Source: Micromonospora olivasterospora
Lineage (GTDB): Bacteria > Actinomycetota > Actinomycetes > Mycobacteriales > Micromonosporaceae
Direction of reading: 5' to 3'
Assembly: GCF_007830265.1 (NCBI RefSeq)
Contig: NZ_VLKE01000001.1
Coordinates: forward strand, 4,092,001-4,156,000
DNA length: 64,000 nucleotides
The stretch's first letter is position 1. The number at the start of each line of letters is the position of its first letter. Both the position numbers and the translations under genes were made by a program. Shown here one piece after another: positions 9,081-18,217 of the stretch. The notes below the pieces were generated by a model. The model searched no databases. It was not told the origin of the DNA and was given only the letters and a program-made list of their open reading frames with translations.

Positions 9081-12000
9081 GTGTATCTCAAGAGCCTGAC
9101 GGTGAAGGGGTTCAAGTCCTTCGCCTCCGCGACGACGCTGAAGCTGGAGCCGGGGATCACCTGCGTGGTCGGCCCGAACGGCTCCGGCAAGTCCAACGTC
9201 GTCGACGCCATCGCGTGGGTGCTCGGCGAGCAGGGCGCCAAGGCGCTGCGCGGCGGCAAGATGGAGGACGTGATCTTCGCCGGCACCGCCGGGCGGGCGC
9301 CGCTGGGCCGGGCCGAGGTCACCCTCACGATCGACAACACCGACGGCGCGCTGCCGATCGAGTACACCGAGGTCTCCATCACCCGCCGGATGTTCCGCTC
9401 CGGCGAGAGCGAGTACGAGATCAACGGCGACTCCTGCCGGCTGCTCGACATCCAGGAGCTGCTGTCGGACTCCGGCATCGGCCGGGAGATGCACATCATC
9501 GTCGGGCAGGGCCGCCTCGACGGCATGCTGCACGCCAAGCCGGAGGACCGGCGGGCGTTCATCGAGGAGGCGGCCGGCGTCCTGAAGCACCGCAAGCGCA
9601 AGGAGAAGGCGCTGCGGAAGCTCGACGCGATGCAGACCAACCTCAACCGGCTCACCGACCTCACCGCCGAGCTGCGCCGCCAGCTCAAGCCCCTGGGCCG
9701 GCAGGCCGAGGTGGCCCGCCGGGCCGCCGTCATCCAGGCCAACCTGCGCGACGCCCGGCTCCGGCTGCTCGCCGACGACCTGGCCACCCTGCGCGCCACG
9801 CTCGACAGGGAGATCGCCGACGAGAGCGCCCTGCGCGAGCGGCGGGAGCAGGTCGAGGCGGAGCACACCGAGGTCCAGGCCCGGCTCGGTGAGCTGGAGG
9901 CCGCCCTCGCCGAGGACGCGCCGCTGCTCGCCGCCGCCCAGGACACCTGGTACAAGCTCTCCGCCCTCCAGGAGCGGTTCCGCTCGATCGAGCAGCTCGC
10001 CCTGGAGCGGCTGCGCCACCTCAGCGCCGGCACCGACGACGAGCGCCCGGGCCGCGACCCCGACCAGTTGGAGACGGAGGCGGAGCGGGTCCGCGAGCAG
10101 GAGGAGGAGCTGCGGGCGGCGCTCACCGACGACCAGATCCGGCTGGCCGAGGCGGTGGAGCACCGGCAGGAGCTGGAACGCCAGCTCGCCGCCGCCGAGC
10201 GCGAGTTGGTCGCCGCGGCCAAGGCGATCGCCGACCGGCGGGAGGGGCTGGCCCGGCTGACCGGGCAGGTCAACTCGGCCCGGGCCCGCACCACCAGCGC
10301 CGGGGAGGAGATCGAGCGGCTCGCCGCCGCGCATGCCGATGCGCTGGCCCGCGCCGAGCAGGCGCAGGCCGAACTGGACGCGGTCGCCGAGCAGTCCACC
10401 GAGGCCGACCGCGACAACGCCGATCTCGACGCGCGGCACGCCGAGGCGGTGGCCGTCCAGGAGAAGGCGCAGGCCGCCGTCCGGTCCCTCACCGACGCCG
10501 AGCGGGCCGCCGAGAAGGACGCCGCCACCTGGAAGGCCCGCGAGGAGGCGCTGTCCATCGGCCTGCGCCGCAAGGACGGCGCGGGAGCCCTGCTCGCCCG
10601 CGCCGGCGACGTACCCGGGTTGCTCGGCAGCCTGGCCGGCCTGCTCACCGTCGCCCCCGGCCACGAGGCCGCCCTCGCCGCCGCGCTCGGCGGGCTCGCC
10701 GACGCGGTGGCGGTCAGCGGGGTCGACGAGGCCGTCGAGGCGATGCGGCTGCTGAAGATCTCCGACGCCGGCCGGGCCGGCCTGCTGGTCGGCAGCCCCG
10801 CCGGCCCGGGCATGGACGGGCCGGCCGACGCGCTGCGCCCGAAGCTGCCCGACGACGCCCGCTGGGCCCCGGACCTGGTCGAGTGCGCCGCGGCGATCCG
10901 CCCCGCCGTCCACCGGGCGCTGCGCGACGTGGTGCTGGTCGACGACCTGGCCGCAGCGTCCGAGCTGGTGGCCGGCAACCCGGAGCTGCGGGCGGTCACC
11001 CCCGACGGCGACGTCGTCGGCGCGTACGCGGCGGCCGGCGGGTCGGCCAAGGCGCCCAGCTTCATCGAGGTGCAGGCCGCCGTCGAGGAGGCCCGGGCCA
11101 ACCGGCTCGCCGCGGAGCGGACGGCCGTCGAGCTGCGCGAGCAGCTGGTCGAGGCGCGCGCCGAGGTGGCCGCCGCGAAGGAGACCGTCCAGCACGCCGC
11201 CGCCGCCAAGCGGGAGGCCGAGAGCCACCGCAACGCCGCCGCCCGCCGGCTCGCCGAGCTGGGCGCGGCGGCCCGGTCGGCGAAGGCGGAGACCGACCGG
11301 CTCGGCGAGTCCCGGGCCCGCGCCGAGGCCGCCCGGGAGCGGGACCTCCAGGCACTCGCCGAGCTGGAGGAGCGGCTGCGGCTGGCCGAGGCCACCCCGC
11401 TCGACGCCGAGCCGTCCACGGAGGAGCGCGACCAACTGGCCGCGATGGTGCCGCAGGCCCGGCAGAACGAGATGGAGGTCCGGCTCGCGGTGCGTACCGC
11501 GGAGGAGCGCGTCTCCTCGATCGCCGGCCGGGCCGACTCCCTGCGCCGGCAGGCCACCGCCGAGCGGGCCGCGCGGGAGCGCGCGGCGGCCCGCCGGGCG
11601 GCCCGCGCCCGGGGCGCCGGGATCGCCCGGGCCGTGGTCGGCGGCGCCCGGGAGGCGCTGACCCGGCTCGCCGTGTCCATCGCGCGGGCCGAGGAGCACC
11701 GCGACGCCGTGGCGCGCGAACGCGCCGCCCGCGAGGCCGAGCTGTCCGAGGTACGCGGCGCGGCGAAGCGCCTCGGCGCGGAGCTGGAGCGGCTGACCAG
11801 CCAGGTGCACCGGGACGAGGTGGCCCGCGCGGAGCAGCGGCTGCGCATCGAGCAGTTGGAGGCCAAGGCAGCCGAGGACTTCGGCCTGGACGTGGAGACG
11901 CTGGTCGCCGAGTACGGGCCGCACCAGCCCGTACCGCCGACGCAGGCGGACCTGGCCGCGGCCGAGCGGGACGGCCTGCCGGTGCCCGAGCCGGTCCGCT

Positions 12001-12677
12001 ACGAGCGGCCGGTGCAGGAGAAGCGGGCCGCCAAGGCGGAGCGGGAGCTGGTCCTGCTCGGCAAGGTCAACCCGCTGGCGCTGGAGGAGTTCGCGGCGCT
12101 GGAGGAGCGGTTCAAGTTCCTCTCCGAGCAGCTGGAGGACCTCAAGGCCACCCGCCGGGACCTGCTCACCGTGGTCAAGGACGTCGACGACCGGATCCTG
12201 GAGGTCTTCGCCAGCGCGTTCGAGGACACCGCCCGGGAGTTCGAGCAGGTCTTCACCGTCCTGTTTCCCGGCGGCGAGGGGCGGCTCGTGCTGACCGACC
12301 CGGAGAACCTGCTCACCACCGGCGTCGAGGTCGAGGCCCGCCCGCCCGGCAAGAAGATCAAGCGGCTGTCGCTGCTCTCCGGCGGCGAGCGGTCGCTGAC
12401 CGCGGTGGCCATGCTGGTGGCGATCTTCCGCGCCCGACCCAGCCCGTTCTACATCATGGACGAGGTCGAGGCGGCCCTCGACGACGTCAACCTCGGCCGG
12501 CTGATCACCCTGCTGGCACAGTTGCGGGAGAAGAGTCAGCTGATCGTCATCACCCACCAGAAGCGGACGATGGAGATCGCCGACGCCCTGTACGGGGTGA
12601 CCATGCGCAGCGGGGTCACCCAGGTGATCAGCCAGCGGCTCAACCGGGCCGACGACGAGCGGGAGAAGAACGAGTGA
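9081..12677 (+). CDS. smc: Chromosome segregation protein SMC
   Basis: This condensin ATPase (1198 aa) compacts and segregates the nucleoid together with ScpA/ScpB. Walker A GPNGSGKS lies at residues 31-38. Long Ala/Glu/Arg-rich coiled coils flank a hinge around residues 510-640 (VPGLLGSLAGLLTVAPG...). The ABC signature LLSGGERSLTAVAML and Walker B FYIMDEVEAALDD are near the C-terminus. Length is typical. It starts at GTG behind GAGAAG. The stop overlaps the GTG of the following HAD gene (GTGA), so they are coupled. Confidence 0.97.
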   Translation: MYLKSLTVKGFKSFASATTLKLEPGITCVVGPNGSGKSNVVDAIAWVLGEQGAKALRGGKMEDVIFAGTAGRAPLGRAEVTLTIDNTDGALPIEYTEVSITRRMFRSGESEYEINGDSCRLLDIQELLSDSGIGREMHIIVGQGRLDGMLHAKPEDRRAFIEEAAGVLKHRKRKEKALRKLDAMQTNLNRLTDLTAELRRQLKPLGRQAEVARRAAVIQANLRDARLRLLADDLATLRATLDREIADESALRERREQVEAEHTEVQARLGELEAALAEDAPLLAAAQDTWYKLSALQERFRSIEQLALERLRHLSAGTDDERPGRDPDQLETEAERVREQEEELRAALTDDQIRLAEAVEHRQELERQLAAAERELVAAAKAIADRREGLARLTGQVNSARARTTSAGEEIERLAAAHADALARAEQAQAELDAVAEQSTEADRDNADLDARHAEAVAVQEKAQAAVRSLTDAERAAEKDAATWKAREEALSIGLRRKDGAGALLARAGDVPGLLGSLAGLLTVAPGHEAALAAALGGLADAVAVSGVDEAVEAMRLLKISDAGRAGLLVGSPAGPGMDGPADALRPKLPDDARWAPDLVECAAAIRPAVHRALRDVVLVDDLAAASELVAGNPELRAVTPDGDVVGAYAAAGGSAKAPSFIEVQAAVEEARANRLAAERTAVELREQLVEARAEVAAAKETVQHAAAAKREAESHRNAAARRLAELGAAARSAKAETDRLGESRARAEAARERDLQALAELEERLRLAEATPLDAEPSTEERDQLAAMVPQARQNEMEVRLAVRTAEERVSSIAGRADSLRRQATAERAARERAAARRAARARGAGIARAVVGGAREALTRLAVSIARAEEHRDAVARERAAREAELSEVRGAAKRLGAELERLTSQVHRDEVARAEQRLRIEQLEAKAAEDFGLDVETLVAEYGPHQPVPPTQADLAAAERDGLPVPEPVRYERPVQEKRAAKAERELVLLGKVNPLALEEFAALEERFKFLSEQLEDLKATRRDLLTVVKDVDDRILEVFASAFEDTAREFEQVFTVLFPGGEGRLVLTDPENLLTTGVEVEARPPGKKIKRLSLLSGGERSLTAVAMLVAIFRARPSPFYIMDEVEAALDDVNLGRLITLLAQLREKSQLIVITHQKRTMEIADALYGVTMRSGVTQVISQRLNRADDEREKNE

Positions 12678-13300
12678 GTCGGGAACGTGCCACGGCGCTT
12701 CTGCTGGACCTCGACGGTGTGCTGCGGCGCTGGGACCCGGCGGTCGCGGCCGGCGTCGAGCGGGAGTACGGGCTCACCGAGGGCGTACTCGGCGAGATCG
12801 CCATGTCCTGGGGGCTGCTCCAGCCGGTGCTCACCGGGCAGGTCAGCCACGCCCAGTGGATGAGCAGCGTGGCGGACGCGCTGACCCCGTCGGTGGGCGC
12901 AGACCGCGCCCGCGCGGCAGTGCGGGAGTGGCAGCAGTACCGGGGCGAGGTGGACCCGGACGTGCTGGCGTTCGTCCGCGAGGTGCGGACCGCCGGGGTG
13001 ACGGTCGGGCTGGGCACGAACGCCACCGACCTGCTCGACGCCGACCTCGCCGCGCTCGGCCTCGTCGGCGAGTTCGACGTGGTGGTCAACTCCTCGGCGG
13101 TCGGGGTGCACAAGCCGGCCCCGGCGTACTTCCGGGCCGCCTGCGAGGCGCTGGGGACGCCCCCGAAGCAGGTGCTGTTCGTCGACGACGAGGACCGGGC
13201 GGTCAGCGGGGCGCGGGCCGCCGGGCTGTCCGCGTACCGGTGGAGCGGGCCGGAGGGGCTGCGCTACCTGCGGGCGGCGCTGGAGCCGACGCAGGGCTGA
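12674..13300 (+). CDS. HAD-family hydrolase
   Basis: A 208-aa haloacid-dehalogenase-type phosphatase. Motif I is LLLDLDGVL, motif II GLGTNATD, motif III the Lys in HKPAPAYF, and motif IV LFVDDEDRA. The cap looks like the small helical type. The GTG start overlaps the smc stop by 4 nt. The substrate is unknown; pairing with smc may only reflect gene order. Confidence 0.88.
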   Translation: MSRERATALLLDLDGVLRRWDPAVAAGVEREYGLTEGVLGEIAMSWGLLQPVLTGQVSHAQWMSSVADALTPSVGADRARAAVREWQQYRGEVDPDVLAFVREVRTAGVTVGLGTNATDLLDADLAALGLVGEFDVVVNSSAVGVHKPAPAYFRAACEALGTPPKQVLFVDDEDRAVSGARAAGLSAYRWSGPEGLRYLRAALEPTQG

Positions 13301-13329
13301 GCGCGCCCCGGCGCGTGGAAGACCCGCTG

Positions 13330-13612
13330 CGGCAGTATCCGAAGGTCAAAGGCCCAGGTGGACTCCGGCTACCAGGGCTTGGCCCGGGACTTCCCCGACC
13401 AGGTCAGCGCCCCACCGAAGCGACCACGCAAGGACGCCGACGAAACCCAACATACCGAGTACGACAACGCCCGACATGCAGTCATCACAACGGATCTGCG
13501 TGGAACACGCCATCGTGCAACCGAAGCAGTGGCGACCGCTGCAACGCTACATCGGACGCCGAGAACACTTTGAAGACACCATTCTCGCCATTGCGGGACT
13601 GGTAGCCGGCCG
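13330..13612 (+). pseudogene. IS5-like (DDE_Tnp_4) transposase remnant
   Basis: Two frames carry matching pieces of one transposase C-terminus: DSGYQGLARDFPDQVSAPPK from about 13360, then after a shift near 13475 VEHAIVQPKQWRPLQRYIG and RREHFEDTILAIAGLV. These are the D-x-GYQG and VEHAI...FEDTILAIAGL motifs of DDE transposases of the IS5 group. No start, no intact DDE triad and no terminal repeats are visible. The DNA is less GC-rich than its surroundings, consistent with transfer. Bases 13613-13795 hold nothing recognisable. Confidence 0.7.
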
Positions 13613-13805
13613 CCCTCGTCCCGGCGGCACTCTCGAAGATCGCTGTGGCTCACCAGCCCGCTCCGACAGGCGCGGAGACCGACGTCGTAGACGTTCGGTG
13701 AACCAACCACCGGGACGCATCCGTTCACCCATAGGAAGCGCGTTACGCGCGTCAGGCGTGACTTATCCACGGCATCGTCCCCCTACAAGGCCCTAGGAGG
13801 CCCGG

Positions 13806-14183
13806 ATGACAGCTTTGACTCGCATGCGCAAGATGTGGCGACCGGTCTTGATCGGCGTCATGGTCCTGGCAGGGTTGGCCACAGCCGCGCCGCCGGCAAG
13901 TGCGGCGACCACCAACCGGACCGGAATCTGCAACAAGGGAGGCGGCTACAACGCGTACCTGGAGTTCCCCCACCGAGGCATGACTAGCTTCGGGGTGCGG
14001 CCGGGCACATGTTGGAGCAAAACGCTCGCCGCCGGTAGCTATGAGCCTGTCAAGGTGTGGGCCGTCTCTTCCGGCTCCTGGCGCCTGCTGGGCGAGACGT
14101 GGATCCACTCGGGCAACCACAACGTGTTCCGGACCTCGGGCTCGGGGGCTTGGGGGGCCTACTACTGGTATAGCACCAACTGA
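13806..14183 (+). CDS. Small secreted protein, unknown function
   Basis: A 125-aa protein with a clear Sec signal peptide (MTALTRMRKMWRPVLIGVMVLAGLATAAPPASA) and probable cleavage after ASA. The mature part of about 90 residues has two cysteines (ICNKGGG and PGTCWSK), which could form a disulfide, and many aromatic residues, with a C-terminal WGAYYWYSTN. AGGAGG lies 5-10 bases before the ATG. Not recognised as a named family. It lies next to an IS remnant in DNA of lower GC, so it may be acquired. Confidence 0.75.
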   Translation: MTALTRMRKMWRPVLIGVMVLAGLATAAPPASAATTNRTGICNKGGGYNAYLEFPHRGMTSFGVRPGTCWSKTLAAGSYEPVKVWAVSSGSWRLLGETWIHSGNHNVFRTSGSGAWGAYYWYSTN

Positions 14184-14193
14184 CGGCCGTGGA

Positions 14194-14225
14194 GGCCCCC
14201 GCGCGCCCCTTCTGGCGCGGGGGCC
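14194..14225 (+). terminator. Terminator after the small secreted protein
   Basis: A perfect 11-bp stem, GGCCCCCGCGC with GCGCGGGGGCC, around a 10-nt loop, starting 10 nt after the stop. The following stretch to 14532 shows no gene. Confidence 0.85.
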
Positions 14226-14532
14226 AGGGCGAATCGCGTAGCCGGGCGGTGCGGCTCTGAGCAGGAGCATTCTCCCACACCACCATGAACTGGGGGCTGC
14301 CCCCGACCTGCCCCGGGGCGGTCAGCCCTTCGGGCGCTGCTCGCGGTTCTGCCCCATCCCGATCTGGATCGGCTCCCAGACACCGCGACCCGCCTGCCGC
14401 AGGTGTTCCCCGGCCTGCCTGCCCCGCGAGTTGGGCAGCGCCTGACGGCTCCTCCGGTCGCCCGCCGCCGGCCCCCTTCCCGGTACCGGCGCCCTGTTCC
14501 GCGCCGGATGCCGGCCCGCCGCCCCCCGCGCA

Positions 14533-14576
14533 GGGCTAGCCCCGGCCTAGCCCCGGGCTAGCCCCGGGCTAGCCTA
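14533..14576 (-). repeat. 11-bp tandem repeat at the DinB-gene stop codon
   Basis: Four head-to-tail 11-bp units (GGGCTAGCCCC and variants, starting at 14533, 14544, 14555 and 14566). The last unit contains the TAG stop of the minus-strand DinB-like gene, so the array extends away from the gene end. Confidence 0.8.
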
Positions 14577-15095
14577 GTCGCCGGTCACGCCGTCGATCCG
14601 TTCCCGGATCAGGTCGGCGTGGCCGTTGTGCCGGGCGTACTCCTCGATCATGTGGACGTAGACCCAGCGGAGGTTGAACGTCCGGCGCTTGGGGCCGACC
14701 TCGGTGAACGTCTCGTCCAGGGTGCGGCCGGCCGCGGCGGCCCGGGCCAGCTCCACCTCCCGGTGGTACGTCGCGAAGTCGGCCTCGGCGTCGGCGGCGC
14801 TGACGTCGAAGTCGGCGTCCGGCTGTTCCCGGGTGAAGTACGGCCAGTCGACCCGCTGGTCGGCGAAGTTCTCGCGGAACCACCAGGCCTCCACCTCGGC
14901 CATGTGCCGGACGAGGCCCAGCAGCGTCAGCCCGGACGGCTCCACGCTCGGCGTCCGCAACTGCTCGGCGGTCAGCCCGGCGCACTTGTGCAGCAGGGTC
15001 TGCCGGTGGTAATCCAGCCAGCCCTCGAGCATGGTGCGCTCGTCGCCGACCGTCGGCTCGTCTTCCCGGGTGATCTCCGGTGCTGTCCACGTCAT
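14574..15095 (-). CDS. DinB family protein (DUF664-like)
   Basis: A 173-aa four-helix-bundle protein of the DinB/YfiT superfamily. It has GLVRHMAEVEAWWFREN, GRTLDETFTEV and a C-terminal HMIEEYARHNGHADLIRERIDG, whose histidines are the expected metal ligands. Family members include thiol-dependent transferases, some using mycothiol in actinobacteria; the role here is not known. ATG at 15095 is chosen because homology begins with the TWTAPEI segment and the upstream in-frame region is low-complexity. Confidence 0.85.
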   Translation of the reverse strand: MTWTAPEITREDEPTVGDERTMLEGWLDYHRQTLLHKCAGLTAEQLRTPSVEPSGLTLLGLVRHMAEVEAWWFRENFADQRVDWPYFTREQPDADFDVSAADAEADFATYHREVELARAAAAGRTLDETFTEVGPKRRTFNLRWVYVHMIEEYARHNGHADLIRERIDGVTGD

Positions 15096-15178
15096 CCGGC
15101 CATCCTGGCCGCCGGGTACGACACCCCGCGACCGGATTACCGGCGGGTGCTGGGCGGGTCCCTGCCGTACCGGAAGCG

Positions 15179-15676
15179 CTACGGGACGACGAGGACCGGC
15201 CAGCGGCCGGTGCGGACCAGGCGGGTGGCGACGGAGCCCAGCAGGCGGTGGCCGGCCTGCTCGGAGGAGCCGACCACCACCAGGTCCGCCCGGGTCTCGT
15301 CCGCCGCCGCGCACAGCTCGGTGTACGCGTCCCCGCGCCGGCACAGGAACGTGACCGGCAGGCCCAGCTCCTCGGCGCCGCGCCGGCACTCCTCGCGCAA
15401 CTCGGCGGCCAGCTCGTCGTGCGTCTGCTGGACGACCCCGGCCACCATTCCGGACAGCATGGCCGGGTAGGCGGCCGGGGAGCTGACGAAGACCACCACC
15501 AGCCCGGAGCCCTGCCGGCGTGCCAGCCCGGCCGCGTACGCGGCGGCGCGCAGCGAGGTGCGGCTGCCGTCCACGCCGACCAGCACCACCCGGGGCCCGT
15601 CCGTGCCGCGCTCGAACGGCAGCGGCCGCGCCTCCGGCCCGTACTCCTCCCGGTCCACCGGCTCTCGTACGCCCAT
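15179..15676 (-). CDS. Universal stress protein (UspA family)
   Basis: A 165-aa single-domain Usp protein. VVLVGVDGSRTSLRAAAYAAGLARR opens the Rossmann-like fold. RADLVVVGSSEQ and a LLGSVATRLVRTGRWPVLVVP tail form the nucleotide-binding end. The first ~25 residues are a polar extension. GAGGGGGCGG precedes the ATG. It is a single gene between DinB and MarR genes on the same strand; Usp proteins respond to starvation and stress. Confidence 0.88.
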   Translation of the reverse strand: MGVREPVDREEYGPEARPLPFERGTDGPRVVLVGVDGSRTSLRAAAYAAGLARRQGSGLVVVFVSSPAAYPAMLSGMVAGVVQQTHDELAAELREECRRGAEELGLPVTFLCRRGDAYTELCAAADETRADLVVVGSSEQAGHRLLGSVATRLVRTGRWPVLVVP

Positions 15677-15845
15677 GTCCGCCCCCTCAGCCCTGCCCGC
15701 CGGTGCGGACCACGGCCTCCACCGGCTCCTGCTCGATCCGGCCCGCCGGCGGGGCGTGGCCCAACTGGTTGCCCGAAGCAACAACATGCGCCGACCCGAA
15801 CCTATTCCCGTGCCCGAACCGGGCAGTGGGCGCGGGGAGGGGAGC

Positions 15846-16286
15846 TCAGTCCAGGGCGTCGTTGAACCGGCGCAGCAGCCGGCCGAACTCCTCCACGTCC
15901 CGCGTCGGCCAGCTCCGCAGCGTGCGCCGGAGCGAACCGAGCCGGGACGCCCGGGCGGCGTCGAACCGGCGCTGACCCTCCTCGGTCAGGCTGAGCCGCC
16001 ACGCCCGCCGGTCGGTCGGGTCGGGGTCGCGCCGGACCAACCCGAGCGCCTCCAGCCCGGTGATCTGGCGGCTGAGCGTGCCCTTGCCCACGCCGAGCCG
16101 GGCGGCCAGGTCGGTCAGCCGCACCGAGTCGCACCGGCGCAGCCAGAGCAGCAGCCCGTACGCGTTCGGCTCCAGGTCGGGGTGGACCTCGCGGGCGATC
16201 TCCCAGGAGAGCACCCGCCCCCGGCGCAGCAGCGCCGTCACCTCGTGCTCCACGGCGCGCAGGGGCTCCGGCAGGTGATCCTCCAC
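15846..16286 (-). CDS. MarR family transcriptional regulator
   Basis: A 146-aa winged-helix regulator. The recognition region is VRLTDLAARLGVGKGTLSRQITGLEALGLVRR, followed by the wing DPTDRRAWRLSLTEEG and a dimerising C-terminal helix. The GTG at 16286 is the most likely start. It lies directly downstream of the PhoD-like gene on the same strand (about 60 bp), so it may be co-transcribed. No operator could be assigned. Confidence 0.85.
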   Translation of the reverse strand: MEDHLPEPLRAVEHEVTALLRRGRVLSWEIAREVHPDLEPNAYGLLLWLRRCDSVRLTDLAARLGVGKGTLSRQITGLEALGLVRRDPDPTDRRAWRLSLTEEGQRRFDAARASRLGSLRRTLRSWPTRDVEEFGRLLRRFNDALD

Positions 16287-16348
16287 GGACGCCAGGGTAC
16301 GGCGCGGCAACGCCGGCCCGCGGAGGTGCGGCCCGGCGAGGGCCGGGA

Positions 16349-18067
16349 TCAGGAGCCCGGGGTGAGCCGGCGGCGGGCCACCGGTCGCAGGTGCCCGTCG
16401 CCGGTGGTGCCCTCGATCGTCACCTCGGCCGACCGGCCCCGGTGGGTCAGCGTGGCCACGGCGTTGCCGAAGTACGGGCCGGCCAGCTTGCGCCAGCGCA
16501 CGCTCGGGCGGCGCACCCCGGCCGAGCGCGCGAGTGCCCGGGCGGCCCCGGCCGGGCCGGGCGACCAGCCGAGCCGCATCAGCGGGCGCATGGCGGCCGG
16601 CACCTGGTTGTGGATCGGCGAGCAGGTGAGCTGGTGCACGGGGGTGCGCACGGCCGGGTCGTCGAAGCGGGCGCGAGCCACGTACGAGTGGTGCACGTCG
16701 CCGCCGAGAATGCTGATCGACGCCGGCGGCGGGTACGCCGGGCCCGCCCCGACCCGGTCCCCGGTGCTCCCGGGCGGGCCGCTGCCGATGCGGGCGAACA
16801 GCGCGGCGAGGGCGTCGAAGGACCGCCGGAAGGCCGCCCAGTGCTCCAGGTCCAGCGCGCGGCGCAGCCGCTCGGCGAACCCGGCCACCCGGCGGTGGCG
16901 GGAGTCGGCCAGCCGTTCGTTCCACGCCTCGACGTGGTGGATGCCCGGCGGCAGCAGCCAGGGCAGCGACGCGCCGACCACCAGGTGGTCGTAGGCCCCG
17001 TGCGCCCGGTCGAGGAACCAGGACCACTCGCCGGGTGGCAGCATCGCCCGGTTGCCCGCCTCCAGCACCCGGCTGCACCGGTTGTCCAGCATCACCAGCC
17101 GGGTGCGCCCCAGGTCCAGGGCGTAGCTCCACTGGTACTGCACGGCCCGCCACCTCTCGGTGTCGTGGGCCAGGTCGGCCTCGGCGTCCACCCGGGCGCC
17201 GAACCCGCGCAGCACCCCGGTGGCGTCCGCCCCGGCGGCGGTGACCCTGGCGTAGACGGGATCGGCCGCGATCTCGTCCGGCGCGAGGTTGCCCAGGTGC
17301 TGGTAGACCCAGTACGAGGCCAGCCCGCTGGCGATCCGCTCGGCCCACCACGGCTGCCGCCGCATACCGGCCCGCCAGCTCGCCGAGGTGTTCCAGTCGT
17401 CGATGATCTCGTGGTCGTCGAAGATCATCACACTCGGCACGGTGGAGAAGAGCCACCGGATCTCCGGGTCGCGCCACGACTCCAGGTACAGCTTGGTGTA
17501 CTCGTCGAAGCTGACCACCTGCGTCGCGGGCGCACCCTTCGGCCGCCGCCGGCGCCGCCTGAGCAACCGCCGCACCGTGGGCGAGGTCTCGTCGGCGTAG
17601 ACCTGGTCGCCGAGCAGCACCAGCAGGTCGGGCAGGGCGGCGGCGCGGTCCGGCTCGGCCATCAGCCGCCGGGCGTACGCGTCGAGGGCGTCCGGGGGCA
17701 GCCGGCGGGCCGTGGCGTGCTGGGTGGTCTCCCGGCACGAGCCGAAGACCAGGCGCACCGGCTGCTCCCGGTCGTCGGCCGCGCGGGTGCGGATCAGGCT
17801 GGGCGGGAACCCGCCGCCCGGCGCCGGCCAGGCCACCTCGCCGTCGACCAGTACCTCGTACGTCGTCGCGCTGTCCGGGGTGAGCGCCTCGACCACGACG
17901 ATCGCGTAGTGGTGGTCGTACGCGGAGAATGTGGCCGCCGTGCCCTCGGCGCCGTCGGCCGTGCGGACCCGGACCGTCGCGGGCGCGCTGGTCTCCACCC
18001 AGACCGTCGCCCGCGTGCCGACGACCCGGCGCAGCAGCGGGCCGATGAGCAGGCGGGGAGCCGGCAC
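16349..18067 (-). CDS. PhoD-like alkaline phosphatase family protein
   Basis: A 572-aa metallophosphoesterase. After an N-terminal Fn3-like region (LLIGPLLRRVVGTRATVWVE) come RLVFGSCRETT, LLVLLGDQVYADE, MIFDDHEIIDDWN and ILGGDVHHSYVARA, the metal-binding motifs of the PhoD family. No signal peptide is seen, unlike secreted PhoD, so the enzyme may be cytoplasmic and its substrate uncertain. GGAGGAGG precedes the GTG start. Confidence 0.88.
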   Translation of the reverse strand: MPAPRLLIGPLLRRVVGTRATVWVETSAPATVRVRTADGAEGTAATFSAYDHHYAIVVVEALTPDSATTYEVLVDGEVAWPAPGGGFPPSLIRTRAADDREQPVRLVFGSCRETTQHATARRLPPDALDAYARRLMAEPDRAAALPDLLVLLGDQVYADETSPTVRRLLRRRRRRPKGAPATQVVSFDEYTKLYLESWRDPEIRWLFSTVPSVMIFDDHEIIDDWNTSASWRAGMRRQPWWAERIASGLASYWVYQHLGNLAPDEIAADPVYARVTAAGADATGVLRGFGARVDAEADLAHDTERWRAVQYQWSYALDLGRTRLVMLDNRCSRVLEAGNRAMLPPGEWSWFLDRAHGAYDHLVVGASLPWLLPPGIHHVEAWNERLADSRHRRVAGFAERLRRALDLEHWAAFRRSFDALAALFARIGSGPPGSTGDRVGAGPAYPPPASISILGGDVHHSYVARARFDDPAVRTPVHQLTCSPIHNQVPAAMRPLMRLGWSPGPAGAARALARSAGVRRPSVRWRKLAGPYFGNAVATLTHRGRSAEVTIEGTTGDGHLRPVARRRLTPGS

Positions 18068-18217
18068 GGGGACCTCCTCCAGGGCGAACGAACCTCGTCA
18101 TTTCTACCCGGACGGCGGCGTGGCCACCCCTGGGCTGGCGCGAGCGTACCCGCAGCTCGCACCCCCGTCGGGCGCGGTGGCGAAGACGCCGTCGCCGCCA
18201 TCTGACAGGATTTCGGC

